In this document: positions 1 to 8,311 of the stretch, piece after piece
How the letters are laid out: the number at the start of each line of letters is the position of its first letter
Position numbering within the stretch: the stretch's first letter is position 1
Source: an uncultured Lachnospiraceae bacterium
Lineage (GTDB): Bacteria; Bacillota; Clostridia; Lachnospirales; Lachnospiraceae
Length of the DNA stretch: 52,407 nt
Assembly: GCA_910579275.1 (NCBI GenBank)
Contig: CAJTTO010000030.1
Location: 1 to 52,407, forward strand
Direction: 5' to 3'
The notes under the pieces: generated by a model
Database searches by the model: none
What the model saw: only the letters and a program-made list of their open reading frames with translations
What the model was told of the DNA's origin: nothing
Translations under genes and position numbers: made by a program

Positions 1-124
1 CGATGTTCCTTATGGCGCCGCCGTAGGCATTTAACGACTCTGCCGTGACGGGTGTCTTGTATGGAGGGGCGTCAATGAATCCCCCTTCGTATGGTTCTGT
101 ATAAACCGGCGTGTATTCTGACAT
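1..124 (-). CDS. Phage tail/baseplate protein, N-terminal fragment
   Basis: The frame opens with ATG at 124 after a strong GAGGAGGAAT ribosome site and stays open to the window edge, so only about 41 residues are visible. The start reads MSEYTPVYTEPYEGG and contains a TPVTAESLNAYGGAIRNI segment. That Thr-Pro-x-Thr-Ala-x-x-Leu-Asn pattern is common near the N-terminus of phage baseplate and receptor-binding proteins, where it precedes the fibre. It lies 17 bases downstream of the repeat-rich tail gene and is read in the same direction, so it continues the tail operon. The assignment is an inference from motif and position; the rest of the protein is outside the window. Confidence 0.6.
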   Translation of the reverse strand, partial: MSEYTPVYTEPYEGGFIDAPPYKTPVTAESLNAYGGAIRNI

Positions 125-141
125 GTGTATTCCTCCTCATT

Positions 142-1107
142 TTAAAAAATATTTTTCCACGAATTTGGGATATCATGGTAATTTGCAGCTGATGTGCAGC
201 CCAGAAAGCAACTGCCATGGCTTGCATCAGGATGTGTTTCCCATAATTCAGGTACCCGGCTTGTCACTGATTTGCAATATCGAAACGTGTCTGTAAACCG
301 GGATGCATTCGGACAGTTGTCAAACAACCCCTGTGGTATTTCCTTAATTGAATAGCAACTCGAAAATGCATAGCTAAAATCTGTTGCATTCGGGCAGTTG
401 TCAAACAGCCCCGATGGTATGGCAACAATATTATCACAACCAGAAAAAACACCGCTAAAGCCTGTTGCATTTGGGCAGTTGTCAAACAACCCTCGTGGTA
501 TTTCCTTAATTGAATAGTTCTGCGAAAATGCACCGCTAAAGTCTGTTGCATTCGGGCAGTTGTCAAACAGCTCCTGTGGTATGGCAGTAATGCTACAACC
601 AGAAAAAACATGACTAAAGTCTGTTGCATTCGGGCAGTTGTCAAACAGCCCCTGTGGTATGGCAACAATGCCACAACCTTCAAACATTCCTCTGAAATCC
701 TTCTTGCCATTCATTGTTCGCGGAAATGCGGTCAAAACCCGTGTCACCTCAGGTTTTGATATAAATCCTATATCCTCCAGTTCACCCCTGATGCGCACAG
801 TGTATCTTCCTCCCCCACGATACCAGTGACCCTGGTCTGCGAGTTCTTCGGAGCTTACGCCCGAACTGCTCCCATCCCCCCAATCCACATCGACCGAACC
901 GCACAAAAAGAGCCTAAACAGGAAGGGATCCTCTGACAAGGAAATGGTAAATACAAATTCCTCCGTCTGGCTTCCCAGCTTCTCCCACACCAGCGTTGGA
1001 TTCCCCGAGCTGTCCGTCAGGTACATTGCTTTATGGTAATGTCCCTGAAAATATATGTCCTTATGGTATTTTCCCTCAAAATATATTCTTGATGACTGTC
1101 TTTCCAT
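142..1107 (-). CDS. Tail-fibre/adhesin-like protein with BspA-type repeats
   Basis: 321 residues starting at ATG 1107, which overlaps the upstream stop as TAATG; the frame is open further up but that part overlaps the tail-hub gene. The N-terminal part has a short FEGKYHKDIYFQGHYHKAMY module made of two similar halves. A middle segment contains VDWGDGS, typical of PKD-like beta-sandwich domains. The C-terminal half is five copies of a 26-27 residue unit containing LFDNCPNATDFS and GCxSIxxIPxGLFDN. Such units are the BspA/DUF285 leucine-rich surface repeats known in gut bacteria and some of their phages. Position after the tail hub suggests a receptor- or mucus-binding tip protein. That role is inferred; no enzymatic motif was seen. 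Confidence 0.7.
   Translation of the reverse strand: MERQSSRIYFEGKYHKDIYFQGHYHKAMYLTDSSGNPTLVWEKLGSQTEEFVFTISLSEDPFLFRLFLCGSVDVDWGDGSSSGVSSEELADQGHWYRGGGRYTVRIRGELEDIGFISKPEVTRVLTAFPRTMNGKKDFRGMFEGCGIVAIPQGLFDNCPNATDFSHVFSGCSITAIPQELFDNCPNATDFSGAFSQNYSIKEIPRGLFDNCPNATGFSGVFSGCDNIVAIPSGLFDNCPNATDFSYAFSSCYSIKEIPQGLFDNCPNASRFTDTFRYCKSVTSRVPELWETHPDASHGSCFLGCTSAANYHDIPNSWKNIF
300..700 (-). repeat. Five tandem 81/78-bp coding repeats
   Basis: The core string GCAGTTGTCAAACA and its close variants recurs with spacings of 81, 81, 81 and 78 bases. Each unit codes for one BspA-like repeat. The DNA copies are very similar, so they could expand or contract by slippage or recombination, changing the length of the tail tip. 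Confidence 0.85.
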
Positions 1108-2501
1108 TATTCCACCATCGTTTCTATCTGTATCAGGTACATCGTGTTTGCTGCAAGCGTAGTCGGGAGGACTGGTACTGACTGCACGTCCCACCACGCA
1201 CCGCCAGAGCTGAATTTCTGGTCAATCTCGTCCTTGCTGTATGTGTAGTCCTCTATCTGCTGCTGGGTCTCCTGTGTCTCCTGCGTGTTCTTCTTTTTCA
1301 GGATGTCTATCTGTGTCTGGAGGTCAGTTATGAACTCCGTCTGGTACTCCTCGCCCTGGGCGCTGTAGTTGTCCCGCAGCGCCTGTATGCCGGTGAGCTC
1401 ACGGTTCAGGACACAGAATGCCTTCTGTTCGTAGACGGTGTTCCCATCATCCGACCGTCCGTAGTCTATCATGACGTATGAAACCGCGTCGAGCCCGCAT
1501 TCTATGTATGGCAGGCCGTTGTTGTCGGAACTGAACGGTATGTACGTGAACCCGCCCACGTTCCTGTATATCCTTTCCGCCATCCCCATGAGCACGCTTT
1601 TTTCCAGTCCGTAGCTGAACATGTTCCCCTGTATGATATAGTTGTTGCTCCCAGTGCCATCCCCCTCCGTGTAAGAGACGCCGCCGTCATCCTCGGAATT
1701 GCGTATGGTGACCATGTCAACCGGTTTGACCACGAACTCCTCGTGGCTCAGTTCCTTGTAAAACGAAAAGCATTCTGCCTGCATCCCCGCCTGCGCCTCG
1801 GTGCCCGGAAAAAGCCTACCGGATGGAAACATGGTTACCGAGGGATACGGTGCTGTTGTCCCTGCCTCCGCCCCACTCGGCGGGATGCGGTACTCAAACA
1901 TGCCCTGCCGGTTGATGATGCCGAACACGCCGTTTATCTGGCAGATGGCCTTTATGACGGAGAGCGCCTGCAGGCTTTCCGGATTGTACTGCTTCTTAAT
2001 CTGTACAGTGTCGTTGGGAAGGTCTGTCTCCATCTGTCCAAGGCCGACGTATGCAAACAGGCTGTCCCTTATGTTTTTGAGTGTAATCGGAAATTCCAGC
2101 GACTTATACCATTCGGAAACATTAATGCTGCCCTTTGTGTATAGTTCGTCATAGGCTATGATCTCTTTTGTTGTCCTGTTTGCCTGCTTCACTGCCGAGT
2201 CCACTATTCCATGAAACAGCGGTATAACATCATCCGGATGTCCGTCCGGATATATTTCCACCTCAATCCTCTTTCCCTTAACATCCGCTGAAAGGTTCTC
2301 AATATCAATCTGAAATATGCTTGCAATGCCGCCCACGAACTCCACGCTGTCGCCGTCAAGGACGGATTCTTTCAGCCGCATGCTGTCCTGATGCATGCTT
2401 TTATGGTCAATCTGCAAATTCAGATCCGGGAACCTTATCACAAGGTGTTTGTGCCTGCTGTTATTCTTATACTGCTCCTTTACTGTATCTGGTACATTCA
2501 A
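1107..2501 (-). CDS. Tail-associated hub/baseplate protein
   Basis: 464 residues. The start is TTG at 2501, about eight bases after AGGGGGAACG. The protein begins with a basic stretch followed by DLNLQIDHKSMHQDSMRLKE and an ENLSADVKGKRIEVEIY segment. This is the beta-rich style of the baseplate hub (gp27/gp44-like or Tal-like) proteins that follow the distal tail gene in siphoviruses. A coiled-coil segment rich in Gln/Glu/Thr lies near residues 405-440. The last 30 residues (WWDVQSVPVLPTTL...) resemble the short linker domain often found before fibres. It follows the distal tail gene and precedes the repeat protein, as expected for a tail-tip hub. No peptidase motif was seen. Family level is moderately sure, exact name is not. 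Confidence 0.65.
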   Translation of the reverse strand: MNVPDTVKEQYKNNSRHKHLVIRFPDLNLQIDHKSMHQDSMRLKESVLDGDSVEFVGGIASIFQIDIENLSADVKGKRIEVEIYPDGHPDDVIPLFHGIVDSAVKQANRTTKEIIAYDELYTKGSINVSEWYKSLEFPITLKNIRDSLFAYVGLGQMETDLPNDTVQIKKQYNPESLQALSVIKAICQINGVFGIINRQGMFEYRIPPSGAEAGTTAPYPSVTMFPSGRLFPGTEAQAGMQAECFSFYKELSHEEFVVKPVDMVTIRNSEDDGGVSYTEGDGTGSNNYIIQGNMFSYGLEKSVLMGMAERIYRNVGGFTYIPFSSDNNGLPYIECGLDAVSYVMIDYGRSDDGNTVYEQKAFCVLNRELTGIQALRDNYSAQGEEYQTEFITDLQTQIDILKKKNTQETQETQQQIEDYTYSKDEIDQKFSSGGAWWDVQSVPVLPTTLAANTMYLIQIETMVE

Positions 2502-2512
2502 TGCCGTTCCCC

Positions 2513-2920
2513 CTAATATTCTACAAATGAAAATTTACATGGCTTGTACACCAGTTCCCCGCCGGCGGTTCCCCCTGGTTTCCATGTCATGTTGGAATCA
2601 AGGTAAAAATGTCCTGTCTTGTAGCACCTGTTTTCCATATCATAATAGCTGCACATGGCATCCCTTTCCTGCGGGTTCAGGTAGTTGCCAACTATGCCCT
2701 CCGTGATTTCATCCATTTCCGTTTCATATAATGTCCCTGTTGAAAAATCAACTGTCGTGCGGGTATGCTTCTGCGTATTCCGCTGCGTCACGCCGTCTCC
2801 GTCCAAATATGAGTTTACATCCAGCCTCCTGTTTGGTGCGATGTCCACGGAATCCGCATCTATGTACTTATCAGGGAATGTGTAATTCCCAAACCTGAAA
2901 AGATATCCCCCATATGCCAT
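2513..2920 (-). CDS. Small distal-tail protein (DUF6711-like)
   Basis: 135 residues, ATG at 2920, four bases after the tape-measure stop. The start MAYGGYLFRFGNYTFPDKYI and the central RNTQKHTRTTVDFSTGTLYE segment match what I remember of the DUF6711 phage family found directly after tape-measure genes in clostridial siphoviruses. By position it would be the distal tail protein that joins the tube to the hub. The sequence is beta-rich with no membrane segment. The family name is from memory and the function is inferred from gene order. Confidence 0.6.
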   Translation of the reverse strand: MAYGGYLFRFGNYTFPDKYIDADSVDIAPNRRLDVNSYLDGDGVTQRNTQKHTRTTVDFSTGTLYETEMDEITEGIVGNYLNPQERDAMCSYYDMENRCYKTGHFYLDSNMTWKPGGTAGGELVYKPCKFSFVEY

Positions 2921-2923
2921 GTG

Positions 2924-5626
2924 TCAGTCCCACCTCTTATTCTTTGGCTTGTTTTGGATGTTGTATTCATTTTTTACTGCCCTGTATGCATCCCGCTGTT
3001 CAACTGTGGCTTTCAGCTCAAGCCCCGCAATCAGCGTTGCGAACGCGTTGACCGCATCCATCATGATGCCCCTTGCCTCCGATGCAGTCAGCCCGCCTCC
3101 CGGGTTTCTCTGCGCCGCCGTCTTTTCAATGATTTTGTCCGCGATGGCGTCACGCCATTCAAGGTTCCTGTCCAGCGGCACCACAGCCTCTTTTTTGTTG
3201 TTTTCTCCCATCATTGCAAGGGTGGGGGAACTGATGATTCCGCCCTTTGCAAGTTTTGGAATAGTAATTCTATTTAATTCTTTTAGGTTGAATCCTATGG
3301 ATTTTCCACCAACCCCTGGCACCCAGTCCGGAACAGTAAAATGTATGGTATTAATTGCCCTTATCATTGTATTTACAGCCGCCACGACGGCATTTGCCAC
3401 ACCTTCAATAATTCCAATGATGCTGTTGATAATGCCTTTAATTATATCTGCTACCCCATCAACAACCTGCGCGAACCCATCCCATACCCGCTGCCAATCG
3501 CCTGTAGCTATTCCCAGCAATACGTTCAGAACACCCTTGATGATTTCCACTATCCCATTTATTACATCTATAATCCTTAAAATCTTTGTATAAAATTTAT
3601 CATATAGGTATCCGAAGAAATCTATCAGGGATGGACCCAGTACACGGATTATCCAGTCCAGAACAGGTTTCAGGGTATTTTCCCATATCATGGTCAGTGC
3701 CTCTATAATAAGCCCCACCACCTCAAGAAAATTGTCTACCAGCGGTTTTAGATGTGCATCCCACAGTTCCTGTATGCTCTGGGATATCCTGTCCAATAAT
3801 GGCTGTGCGTATTTGTTCCAGACTTCCAGAAGAGTTCCCACAAGTTCGGAAAGCCCCTGTGCTATGCTGTCAAAAAATGGTTTCAGATATTGGTCATATA
3901 CCTCGTTAGTTTTTGCAAATGTCTCATTAATTGCCTGTAATATAGTACCTGCAATGTCTGAAGCAACCCCAAGGAGACCATCCAGTGCCGTCCTCAATGC
4001 CTCACTATTGTCACTGATTGGCTGTATAATACATTCAAGGATATCCCTGCCAAATTTTTCTGCAAGCTCAAGCAAATACAATATGGTATTATTGAATATC
4101 CCAATAATGTTTGCGGTGAGCTGCTGCCCATTTTCATCACCAAAAACTTCAAAAATATATGCCAGGGATTCACAGGCATCACCAATCAGCGTTGCTATAT
4201 CCCCTGTAATATCAAAAATGGATATAAGCTTCTGCTTTATCAGATCCCTGTTTTGTTCCAGATATTTATCCGTGCCGCCTGCAATGTTCTGTGCAATCGT
4301 AATCCCAACCGAAGTGAAGGCGCCTGCAATCTGCCCTGATGCATACACAATCTTGTCCACGCACTTACCAGCAGCAGCCATGACATCCGGATCTGTAAAA
4401 ATATCCACCAGGCTATCTTTAATCCCTGCCAAATGCTTCCCGATATCACTGATTCTTTCCTTGAAACTGTCACCAAGCCCTGCCTTAAAACCATCCCTGA
4501 ACAGGTTACCAAGTTCTTCCATGCGCCGTTTGATGTTGTCAAGGACGGTGTTTATCTGCTGCCCTGCCGCCTGTGCCTCGTCCGCCCCCTCTGCCAGCGA
4601 GCCGAAATCAACACTGCTGCCTGCGGCGCCAGATGCAGAGCCGGAACCAGAACCGCTGTCAGTCTGGTTGTTGAGCTTGTCGAAGCTCATCAGACCCTTC
4701 ATCTTTTTTGCTGCCTTCTCTGCGGCGTTTCCTGCCCCCTCCGTGGCGCTTTCAAGCTCCCCTGCCGCTTCTGCTGCCTCCGTGATTCCTTCGCCCGGTG
4801 AGGACTTGTTTCCAGTGAGGAGCTCTGTCAGTGCCTTGAAAGCATTGGCAAGTGTGGAAAGCTTTGAGATTGCCGTATTGATTATCTTGATGACCGGGGT
4901 CAGGACATTGATGAGACCCTGCCCCACCGTCGCCATGATGGAATCGACCTGCAGCTTGAGGATTCTTACCTGATTTGCCCATCCGTCGGAAGTCCTAGCA
5001 AAGTCTCCCTGCGCCGCCGTCAGCTGCTGCTGTACGAAAGCATAGCGCAGCGCCACCTTTTCCGTCTCCGACATGGCGGCTGTCGTCTTCCCCCAGCTAT
5101 TTGCCAGCGCATAGGAGTCAAGCGCCGTCTGCGTCATGACGACACCAAGGTCTTTGAGGGATTCGGTCTCACCCGTGAATACTGACTTCAGCTTTGTATA
5201 TGCCTCGTCCTGCGAAAGGTTGTAGAAAGAAGCAACATCCCCTGCAAGCCCCGTCAGCGTTGTACCCATGTCGTATGCCTGCTTTTCCGTAAACCCGAAT
5301 GCCTTTGCCATGGCGCCGAATGTTCCCGTGTACTGCTTTGCCATGGTTTCCGACAGTCCGAATGCTGCCGCCGCGCCCTTGGCGAACTTGTCAACCTGAC
5401 CTGTCATCTCGGGAAACGTAACATCCACGACATTCTGCACTTCTGCCAGATCTGAACCAAGTTCCAGGCACTTACTTCCAAAGTCCACCAGTTTTTTGAT
5501 GGAAAATGCAGCCGCAATGGCAACTCCCGCCTTCCTTGCAATCCCCTGTATGCCCTGCATCTGCCTGTCGAAGCCGTTTCTGTTTACTACCAGATTAAGC
5601 CCGATATCCCCTACGCTTAGTGCCAT
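2924..5626 (-). CDS. Phage tail tape measure protein
   Basis: 900 residues, the longest gene in the prophage. It lies just downstream of the tail assembly chaperones, the expected place for the tape measure that sets tail length and is threaded through the tube. The N-terminal region contains FSIKKLVDFGSKCLELGSD followed by helical Ala/Gly-rich sequence, as in the TP901-type core domain. A Gly/Ser-rich linker (GSGSGSASGAAGSS) sits near residue 330. Long amphipathic helices and hydrophobic stretches fill residues 450-780, and the C-terminus carries GGIISSPTLAMMGENNKKEAVVPL, common at tape-measure ends. At about 1.5 angstrom per residue, a known rule for the family, the tail would be roughly 135 nm. 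Confidence 0.93.
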   Translation of the reverse strand: MALSVGDIGLNLVVNRNGFDRQMQGIQGIARKAGVAIAAAFSIKKLVDFGSKCLELGSDLAEVQNVVDVTFPEMTGQVDKFAKGAAAAFGLSETMAKQYTGTFGAMAKAFGFTEKQAYDMGTTLTGLAGDVASFYNLSQDEAYTKLKSVFTGETESLKDLGVVMTQTALDSYALANSWGKTTAAMSETEKVALRYAFVQQQLTAAQGDFARTSDGWANQVRILKLQVDSIMATVGQGLINVLTPVIKIINTAISKLSTLANAFKALTELLTGNKSSPGEGITEAAEAAGELESATEGAGNAAEKAAKKMKGLMSFDKLNNQTDSGSGSGSASGAAGSSVDFGSLAEGADEAQAAGQQINTVLDNIKRRMEELGNLFRDGFKAGLGDSFKERISDIGKHLAGIKDSLVDIFTDPDVMAAAGKCVDKIVYASGQIAGAFTSVGITIAQNIAGGTDKYLEQNRDLIKQKLISIFDITGDIATLIGDACESLAYIFEVFGDENGQQLTANIIGIFNNTILYLLELAEKFGRDILECIIQPISDNSEALRTALDGLLGVASDIAGTILQAINETFAKTNEVYDQYLKPFFDSIAQGLSELVGTLLEVWNKYAQPLLDRISQSIQELWDAHLKPLVDNFLEVVGLIIEALTMIWENTLKPVLDWIIRVLGPSLIDFFGYLYDKFYTKILRIIDVINGIVEIIKGVLNVLLGIATGDWQRVWDGFAQVVDGVADIIKGIINSIIGIIEGVANAVVAAVNTMIRAINTIHFTVPDWVPGVGGKSIGFNLKELNRITIPKLAKGGIISSPTLAMMGENNKKEAVVPLDRNLEWRDAIADKIIEKTAAQRNPGGGLTASEARGIMMDAVNAFATLIAGLELKATVEQRDAYRAVKNEYNIQNKPKNKRWD

Positions 5627-5650
5627 TTTTACCCACCTTTCTTTTCTATC

Positions 5651-5947
5651 TCAATCCCCTCCTGCCATCCTGATAAATGCAATTTTTAACTGTTCAAGGA
5701 TGTCATCCCTGTCATCCAGTGATGCACTTACCTTCCTGTGCCTGCTCCTCCACTCGTTCCTGACCCTGTTTTGCTCTGCCGTGAAGTATTTCAGGATGTC
5801 CCTGTCATCCTCTGCCCTGACTGATACGATTCTGCCAAGCGGCGTCTCTGGTCCCAGTCCGACGAGCAGAGCCTTGAATTCATCCCACTTCATGGTATCC
5901 AGCTGTTTTGAAAGACGGAGCCCATACTGTGCCTGAAAAGAAGCCAC
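5651..5947 (-). CDS. Tail assembly chaperone, downstream frame (Gp15-like)
   Basis: The visible start is GTG at 5947 (VASFQAQYGLRLSK), giving 98 residues, but no good ribosome site precedes it. The same frame is open upstream to beyond 6014 and encodes SDPYYDLIEDFDLVVASFQ, which reads like real protein and is typical of Gp15-family chaperones. This strongly suggests the part is normally made as a C-terminal extension of the upstream chaperone by frameshifting, the G/GT arrangement of long-tailed phages. It sits between that gene and the tape measure, the conserved position. The fusion helps load tail-tube subunits on the tape measure. The frame relation is +1 or -2 relative to the upstream gene. 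Confidence 0.75.
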   Translation of the reverse strand: MASFQAQYGLRLSKQLDTMKWDEFKALLVGLGPETPLGRIVSVRAEDDRDILKYFTAEQNRVRNEWRSRHRKVSASLDDRDDILEQLKIAFIRMAGGD

Positions 5948-5984
5948 AACAAGGTCAAAATCTTCTATCAGGTCATAGTATGGG

Positions 5985-6016
5985 TCACTGCTCCCCCTGA
6001 CTGTCTTCCCCCATGA
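5985..6016 (-). other. Candidate programmed frameshift site (G runs)
   Basis: Just before the TGA of the upstream chaperone (5985-5987) the message has two G5 runs, at 6008-6012 (ATG GGG GAA) and 5993-5997 (CAG GGG GAG). A -2 slip, or +1, on either run joins the upstream frame to the Gp15-like frame. The first site would give ...MGGKTVRGSSDPYYDL. Mu is known to use -2 shifting for its tail chaperones, so this is plausible but not proven. Confidence 0.5.
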
Positions 6017-6278
6017 CGAGATCCATGGAAAACTCGATCATTTTCATGAAATCCTTAAATGGCAGTTTCAGCCTGTCTATCCTCCTGCGGTCTTTTTCAC
6101 TGTATAACTTTTCGTATGCCTCGACTGCTGCCGCCGCCTGATCTTTGTTAGAAAATACTCCCATGATTTCCAACATTGTCCTCGCATCGGCATTTACCTC
6201 ATACTCCTCCCCCTTTATCCTTATTTTGGGGTTTTCATCAAAACTAAGTTTGTCCGTGATGTCAACTATCTTTGCCAT
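5985..6278 (-). CDS. Tail assembly chaperone, upstream frame
   Basis: 97 residues from ATG 6278. It is a small, charged, helical protein (…EVNADARTMLEIMGVFSNKDQAAA) located between the tail tube gene and the tape measure, which is the fixed position of the gpG-like chaperone. Its C-terminus (MGEDSQGEQ) overlaps two G5 runs and is followed by a +1/-2 frame that carries on as the Gp15-like part, the hallmark of tail chaperone pairs. It would bind the tape measure and recruit tube subunits. The assignment rests on size, position and the frame arrangement. Confidence 0.75.
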   Translation of the reverse strand: MAKIVDITDKLSFDENPKIRIKGEEYEVNADARTMLEIMGVFSNKDQAAAAVEAYEKLYSEKDRRRIDRLKLPFKDFMKMIEFSMDLVMGEDSQGEQ

Positions 6279-6342
6279 CGTTATAATCCTCCTTATGCAC
6301 CAGAAAGGCTGCAGTTTTCCCCGCAGCCCTGTTTCCTGTATC

Positions 6343-6780
6343 CTATGCCGCTGGTGTCACCTTCGGCTTTCCGTTGCTCAATGCCTCAAATTCAAGCGGT
6401 GCAACGCCGGTGGAATCTCCGGCACCGATATTTGTCACATTAAACACGCAGTCCTCAAACTCCACAAGCGTCCCATCGGGAAACGTCCATCCGAGATATC
6501 CCTCGGCATCCCTCCCATTCAGAAATGCAAGCCCCGCAATATAATCATTGCCCAGATCCCCGACATTGCGTTTTCCATTGATACTGATTGTTACGGACTT
6601 TGCTGTCAAGAGACGTCTCGACCATCCACCCTGATCAAATGGTTTCCACTCCTCCACTCCATTGTCAAACGATACACCAAATGTCTCCATGTCCGCTATG
6701 GCTGTTGCTGTCTCCTTACTCGCCCCGACCTTAAACTGGTTTTCATATACCGGATATACACCGGTTCTTGTTGTTGACAT
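6343..6780 (-). CDS. Major tail tube protein
   Basis: 145 residues, ATG at 6780. The N-terminus TRTGVYPVYENQFKVG followed by GVSFDNGVEEWKPFDQGGW and KSVTISINGKRNVGD is the usual layout of small siphovirus tail tube proteins, where the conserved glycine-rich beta strands build the hexameric tube. The C-terminus (FNVTNIGAGDSTGVAPLEFE) is also typical. It follows the tail terminator gene and precedes the chaperones. No sheath gene lies next to it, so the tail is non-contractile. Confidence 0.85.
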   Translation of the reverse strand: MSTTRTGVYPVYENQFKVGASKETATAIADMETFGVSFDNGVEEWKPFDQGGWSRRLLTAKSVTISINGKRNVGDLGNDYIAGLAFLNGRDAEGYLGWTFPDGTLVEFEDCVFNVTNIGAGDSTGVAPLEFEALSNGKPKVTPAA

Positions 6781-6783
6781 TTC

Positions 6784-7188
6784 CTAGCTCCTTTCATAAT
6801 AGACAAAGCATTCAATCACGTATTCATGGATGCCGCCTTCATCCGTACCGACTGGTACGGGTTCATCATATGTGACAACTATGAACTTGACTGTCTGCCC
6901 ATTGACTGCTGCGTCCCTGCATGATAACAGCGCTTCCTGTAAGTTGTTTGCGGCATCTTCCGACTCTGTCGGGGAATGATTCCAGTGAATCAGGAAAGAA
7001 ATGGATTTTACTCCATAGGAGCTGTTCTCCATTCCCCCGATTGGTATGTACCCCTGCTGCCTGTTTTTCAGCGGATAGGTTCCTATGGACTTTTCCTTTT
7101 TGTCATCCATCCTCCCGCAGTAGCAGTTGTCATCCGCTGCAATCCCTAACGATGCCACATAGTCCCTGATATCCCTTAGCTTCATCAT
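6784..7188 (-). CDS. Tail terminator / minor capsid protein
   Basis: 134 residues. I chose ATG 7188, which overlaps the upstream stop as ATGA and follows AGGAG with good spacing; the frame is open further up but overlaps the previous gene. It begins MMKLRDIRDYVASLGIADD-like sequence and contains GMENSSYGVKSISFLIHWN and a C-terminal YVIECFVYYERS. This matches the minor capsid / tail terminator family that closes the tail tube at the neck in Firmicutes phages. Its place just before the tube gene fits. Confidence 0.7.
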   Translation of the reverse strand: MMKLRDIRDYVASLGIAADDNCYCGRMDDKKEKSIGTYPLKNRQQGYIPIGGMENSSYGVKSISFLIHWNHSPTESEDAANNLQEALLSCRDAAVNGQTVKFIVVTYDEPVPVGTDEGGIHEYVIECFVYYERS

Positions 7189-7568
7189 ACCCCCGTAATT
7201 CTCCTGTAGCGTTCGGCAAATGCCTTCTGGCAAAAATTCTGGTGCTTGCCGCCCGGAAGCCAGTCCTCGTACCATTTCCCTTTTGCATGGGGATTCTCAC
7301 CCTTGTCAAAATGGTACTCTGGGTGGAAATAAAGACGCCTTGCATACGGAGTCGAGGATGCAAGGACAGCCCTTCCTGACTGTACATCCGTATAGTCTAC
7401 AAAGGTGCTGTTATTCTGTAGGTTACCACCGTCAAACGGCATAACCTGTGCCTGCACGACTTCCGTGTGAAGTGCCTCCGCTGTCTGCTCCAACGCCCTG
7501 ACCTGTGCCTGCTCAAGCTGCCTTATCAGTGGAAAATTCATCCTGACTGTTGAACCTACCCGCATCAT
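7185..7568 (-). CDS. Minor capsid protein (Minor_capsid_2-like)
   Basis: 127 residues from ATG 7568, chosen because it overlaps the previous stop (ATGATG/TGA) and follows GGAGGTGG. The sequence has the LEQTAEALHTEVVQAQVMPFDGG...LQNNSTFVD block and the C-terminal PHAKGKWYEDWLPGGKHQNF block of the Minor_capsid_2 family, neck proteins of the HK97-gp10 class. It is part of a four-gene, translationally coupled neck cluster. Function by family: head-tail joining. Confidence 0.78.
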   Translation of the reverse strand: MMRVGSTVRMNFPLIRQLEQAQVRALEQTAEALHTEVVQAQVMPFDGGNLQNNSTFVDYTDVQSGRAVLASSTPYARRLYFHPEYHFDKGENPHAKGKWYEDWLPGGKHQNFCQKAFAERYRRITGV

Positions 7569-7903
7569 ACCACCTCCAGTTTGCAAAAATTAACGCTTTC
7601 ATCAGGATTTCTTGACTTTGTGCCCTGCACAATCCTTCTCCGGGCTCCGAACACAGTCACCATCCCCCCACTGATGGATGGCAGTTCCGGAGCAATGTCT
7701 CCCGGAATCAGCGCCGTCCCCGTTATCTGTACCACCTTTTTTTCTGCCGTGAATATGGTCTTTGCCCTGTCCTGAAAATTGCATTTTAAATCCAGCACGA
7801 CTTTCGGGTAAGGCTCTCCATATTTGTCCAAACCTTCCCTCTCGATTTCCACATGGATATCTGTTCTGCATAACCTTACGGGTACTAGGCATGGATATTT
7901 CAT
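7565..7903 (-). CDS. Head-tail joining protein (minor capsid)
   Basis: 112 residues from ATG 7903, placed after GGAAGGAGCTGGTGAG two bases past the previous stop. The frame extends further upstream but would overlap the connector gene. It contains QDRAKTIFTAEKKVVQITGTALIPGDIAPE and ends MVTVFGARRRIVQGTKSRNPD, a small beta-rich protein of the stopper / head closure type. The order connector, stopper, minor capsid, terminator, tube is standard for siphoviruses. The precise family was not recognised with certainty. Confidence 0.65.
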   Translation of the reverse strand: MKYPCLVPVRLCRTDIHVEIEREGLDKYGEPYPKVVLDLKCNFQDRAKTIFTAEKKVVQITGTALIPGDIAPELPSISGGMVTVFGARRRIVQGTKSRNPDESVNFCKLEVV

Positions 7904-7904
7904 C

Positions 7905-8300
7905 TCACCAGCTCCTTCCTGCAAGCCGGCAGCACAGACCTGTCTGCTGTAACAGTTGATAGGTGTCACGTTTCATTGCAACACCATTGCTTACCATGAC
8001 ATTCCATGTGCTGCCAAATTGTACGGATACGCCGTTCAGGCTGTACGAGGATATTACGGTCTCTATCATGTCTGCATTTTCATACTCAAAATCTGCCTGC
8101 TGGCAGCAGGCTTCCATGACAGCTTCCTGCTGGAATTCTGTCAGGCCTGTAATCCCCCGCCCGACAATCCTGTTGTATGTCAGGGAATCAATGTGCCTGC
8201 TTGCCGTCTTAAGGCGCCTTGCCAGCTCTTCATCCGGTATTGCACTGCCTCCATACTCATCCCTGTAATATTTTTCGCCCGCATATGGTTCGTATGCCAT
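7905..8300 (-). CDS. Head-tail connector protein (gp6-like adaptor)
   Basis: 131 residues, ATG 8300. Helical N-terminal half with DEELARRLKTASRHIDSLTYNRI and EFQQEAVMEACCQQADFEYENA, typical of the DNA-packaging/adaptor family that forms a ring below the portal. The C-terminal half is beta-rich. It is the first gene of the neck cluster after the capsid block. Position and helix pattern support the call. Confidence 0.72.
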   Translation of the reverse strand: MAYEPYAGEKYYRDEYGGSAIPDEELARRLKTASRHIDSLTYNRIVGRGITGLTEFQQEAVMEACCQQADFEYENADMIETVISSYSLNGVSVQFGSTWNVMVSNGVAMKRDTYQLLQQTGLCCRLAGRSW

Positions 8301-8311
8301 CGTATCACCCC

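Noticed and set aside
300..700. Possible CRISPR array
   Set aside because: The repeats are coding, 81 or 78 bases long without unique spacers, and form a protein repeat.
3690..4973. Long rightward open frame of 427 codons
   Set aside because: It is antisense to the tape measure gene, has no ribosome site or domain, and exists because of the codon bias of that gene.
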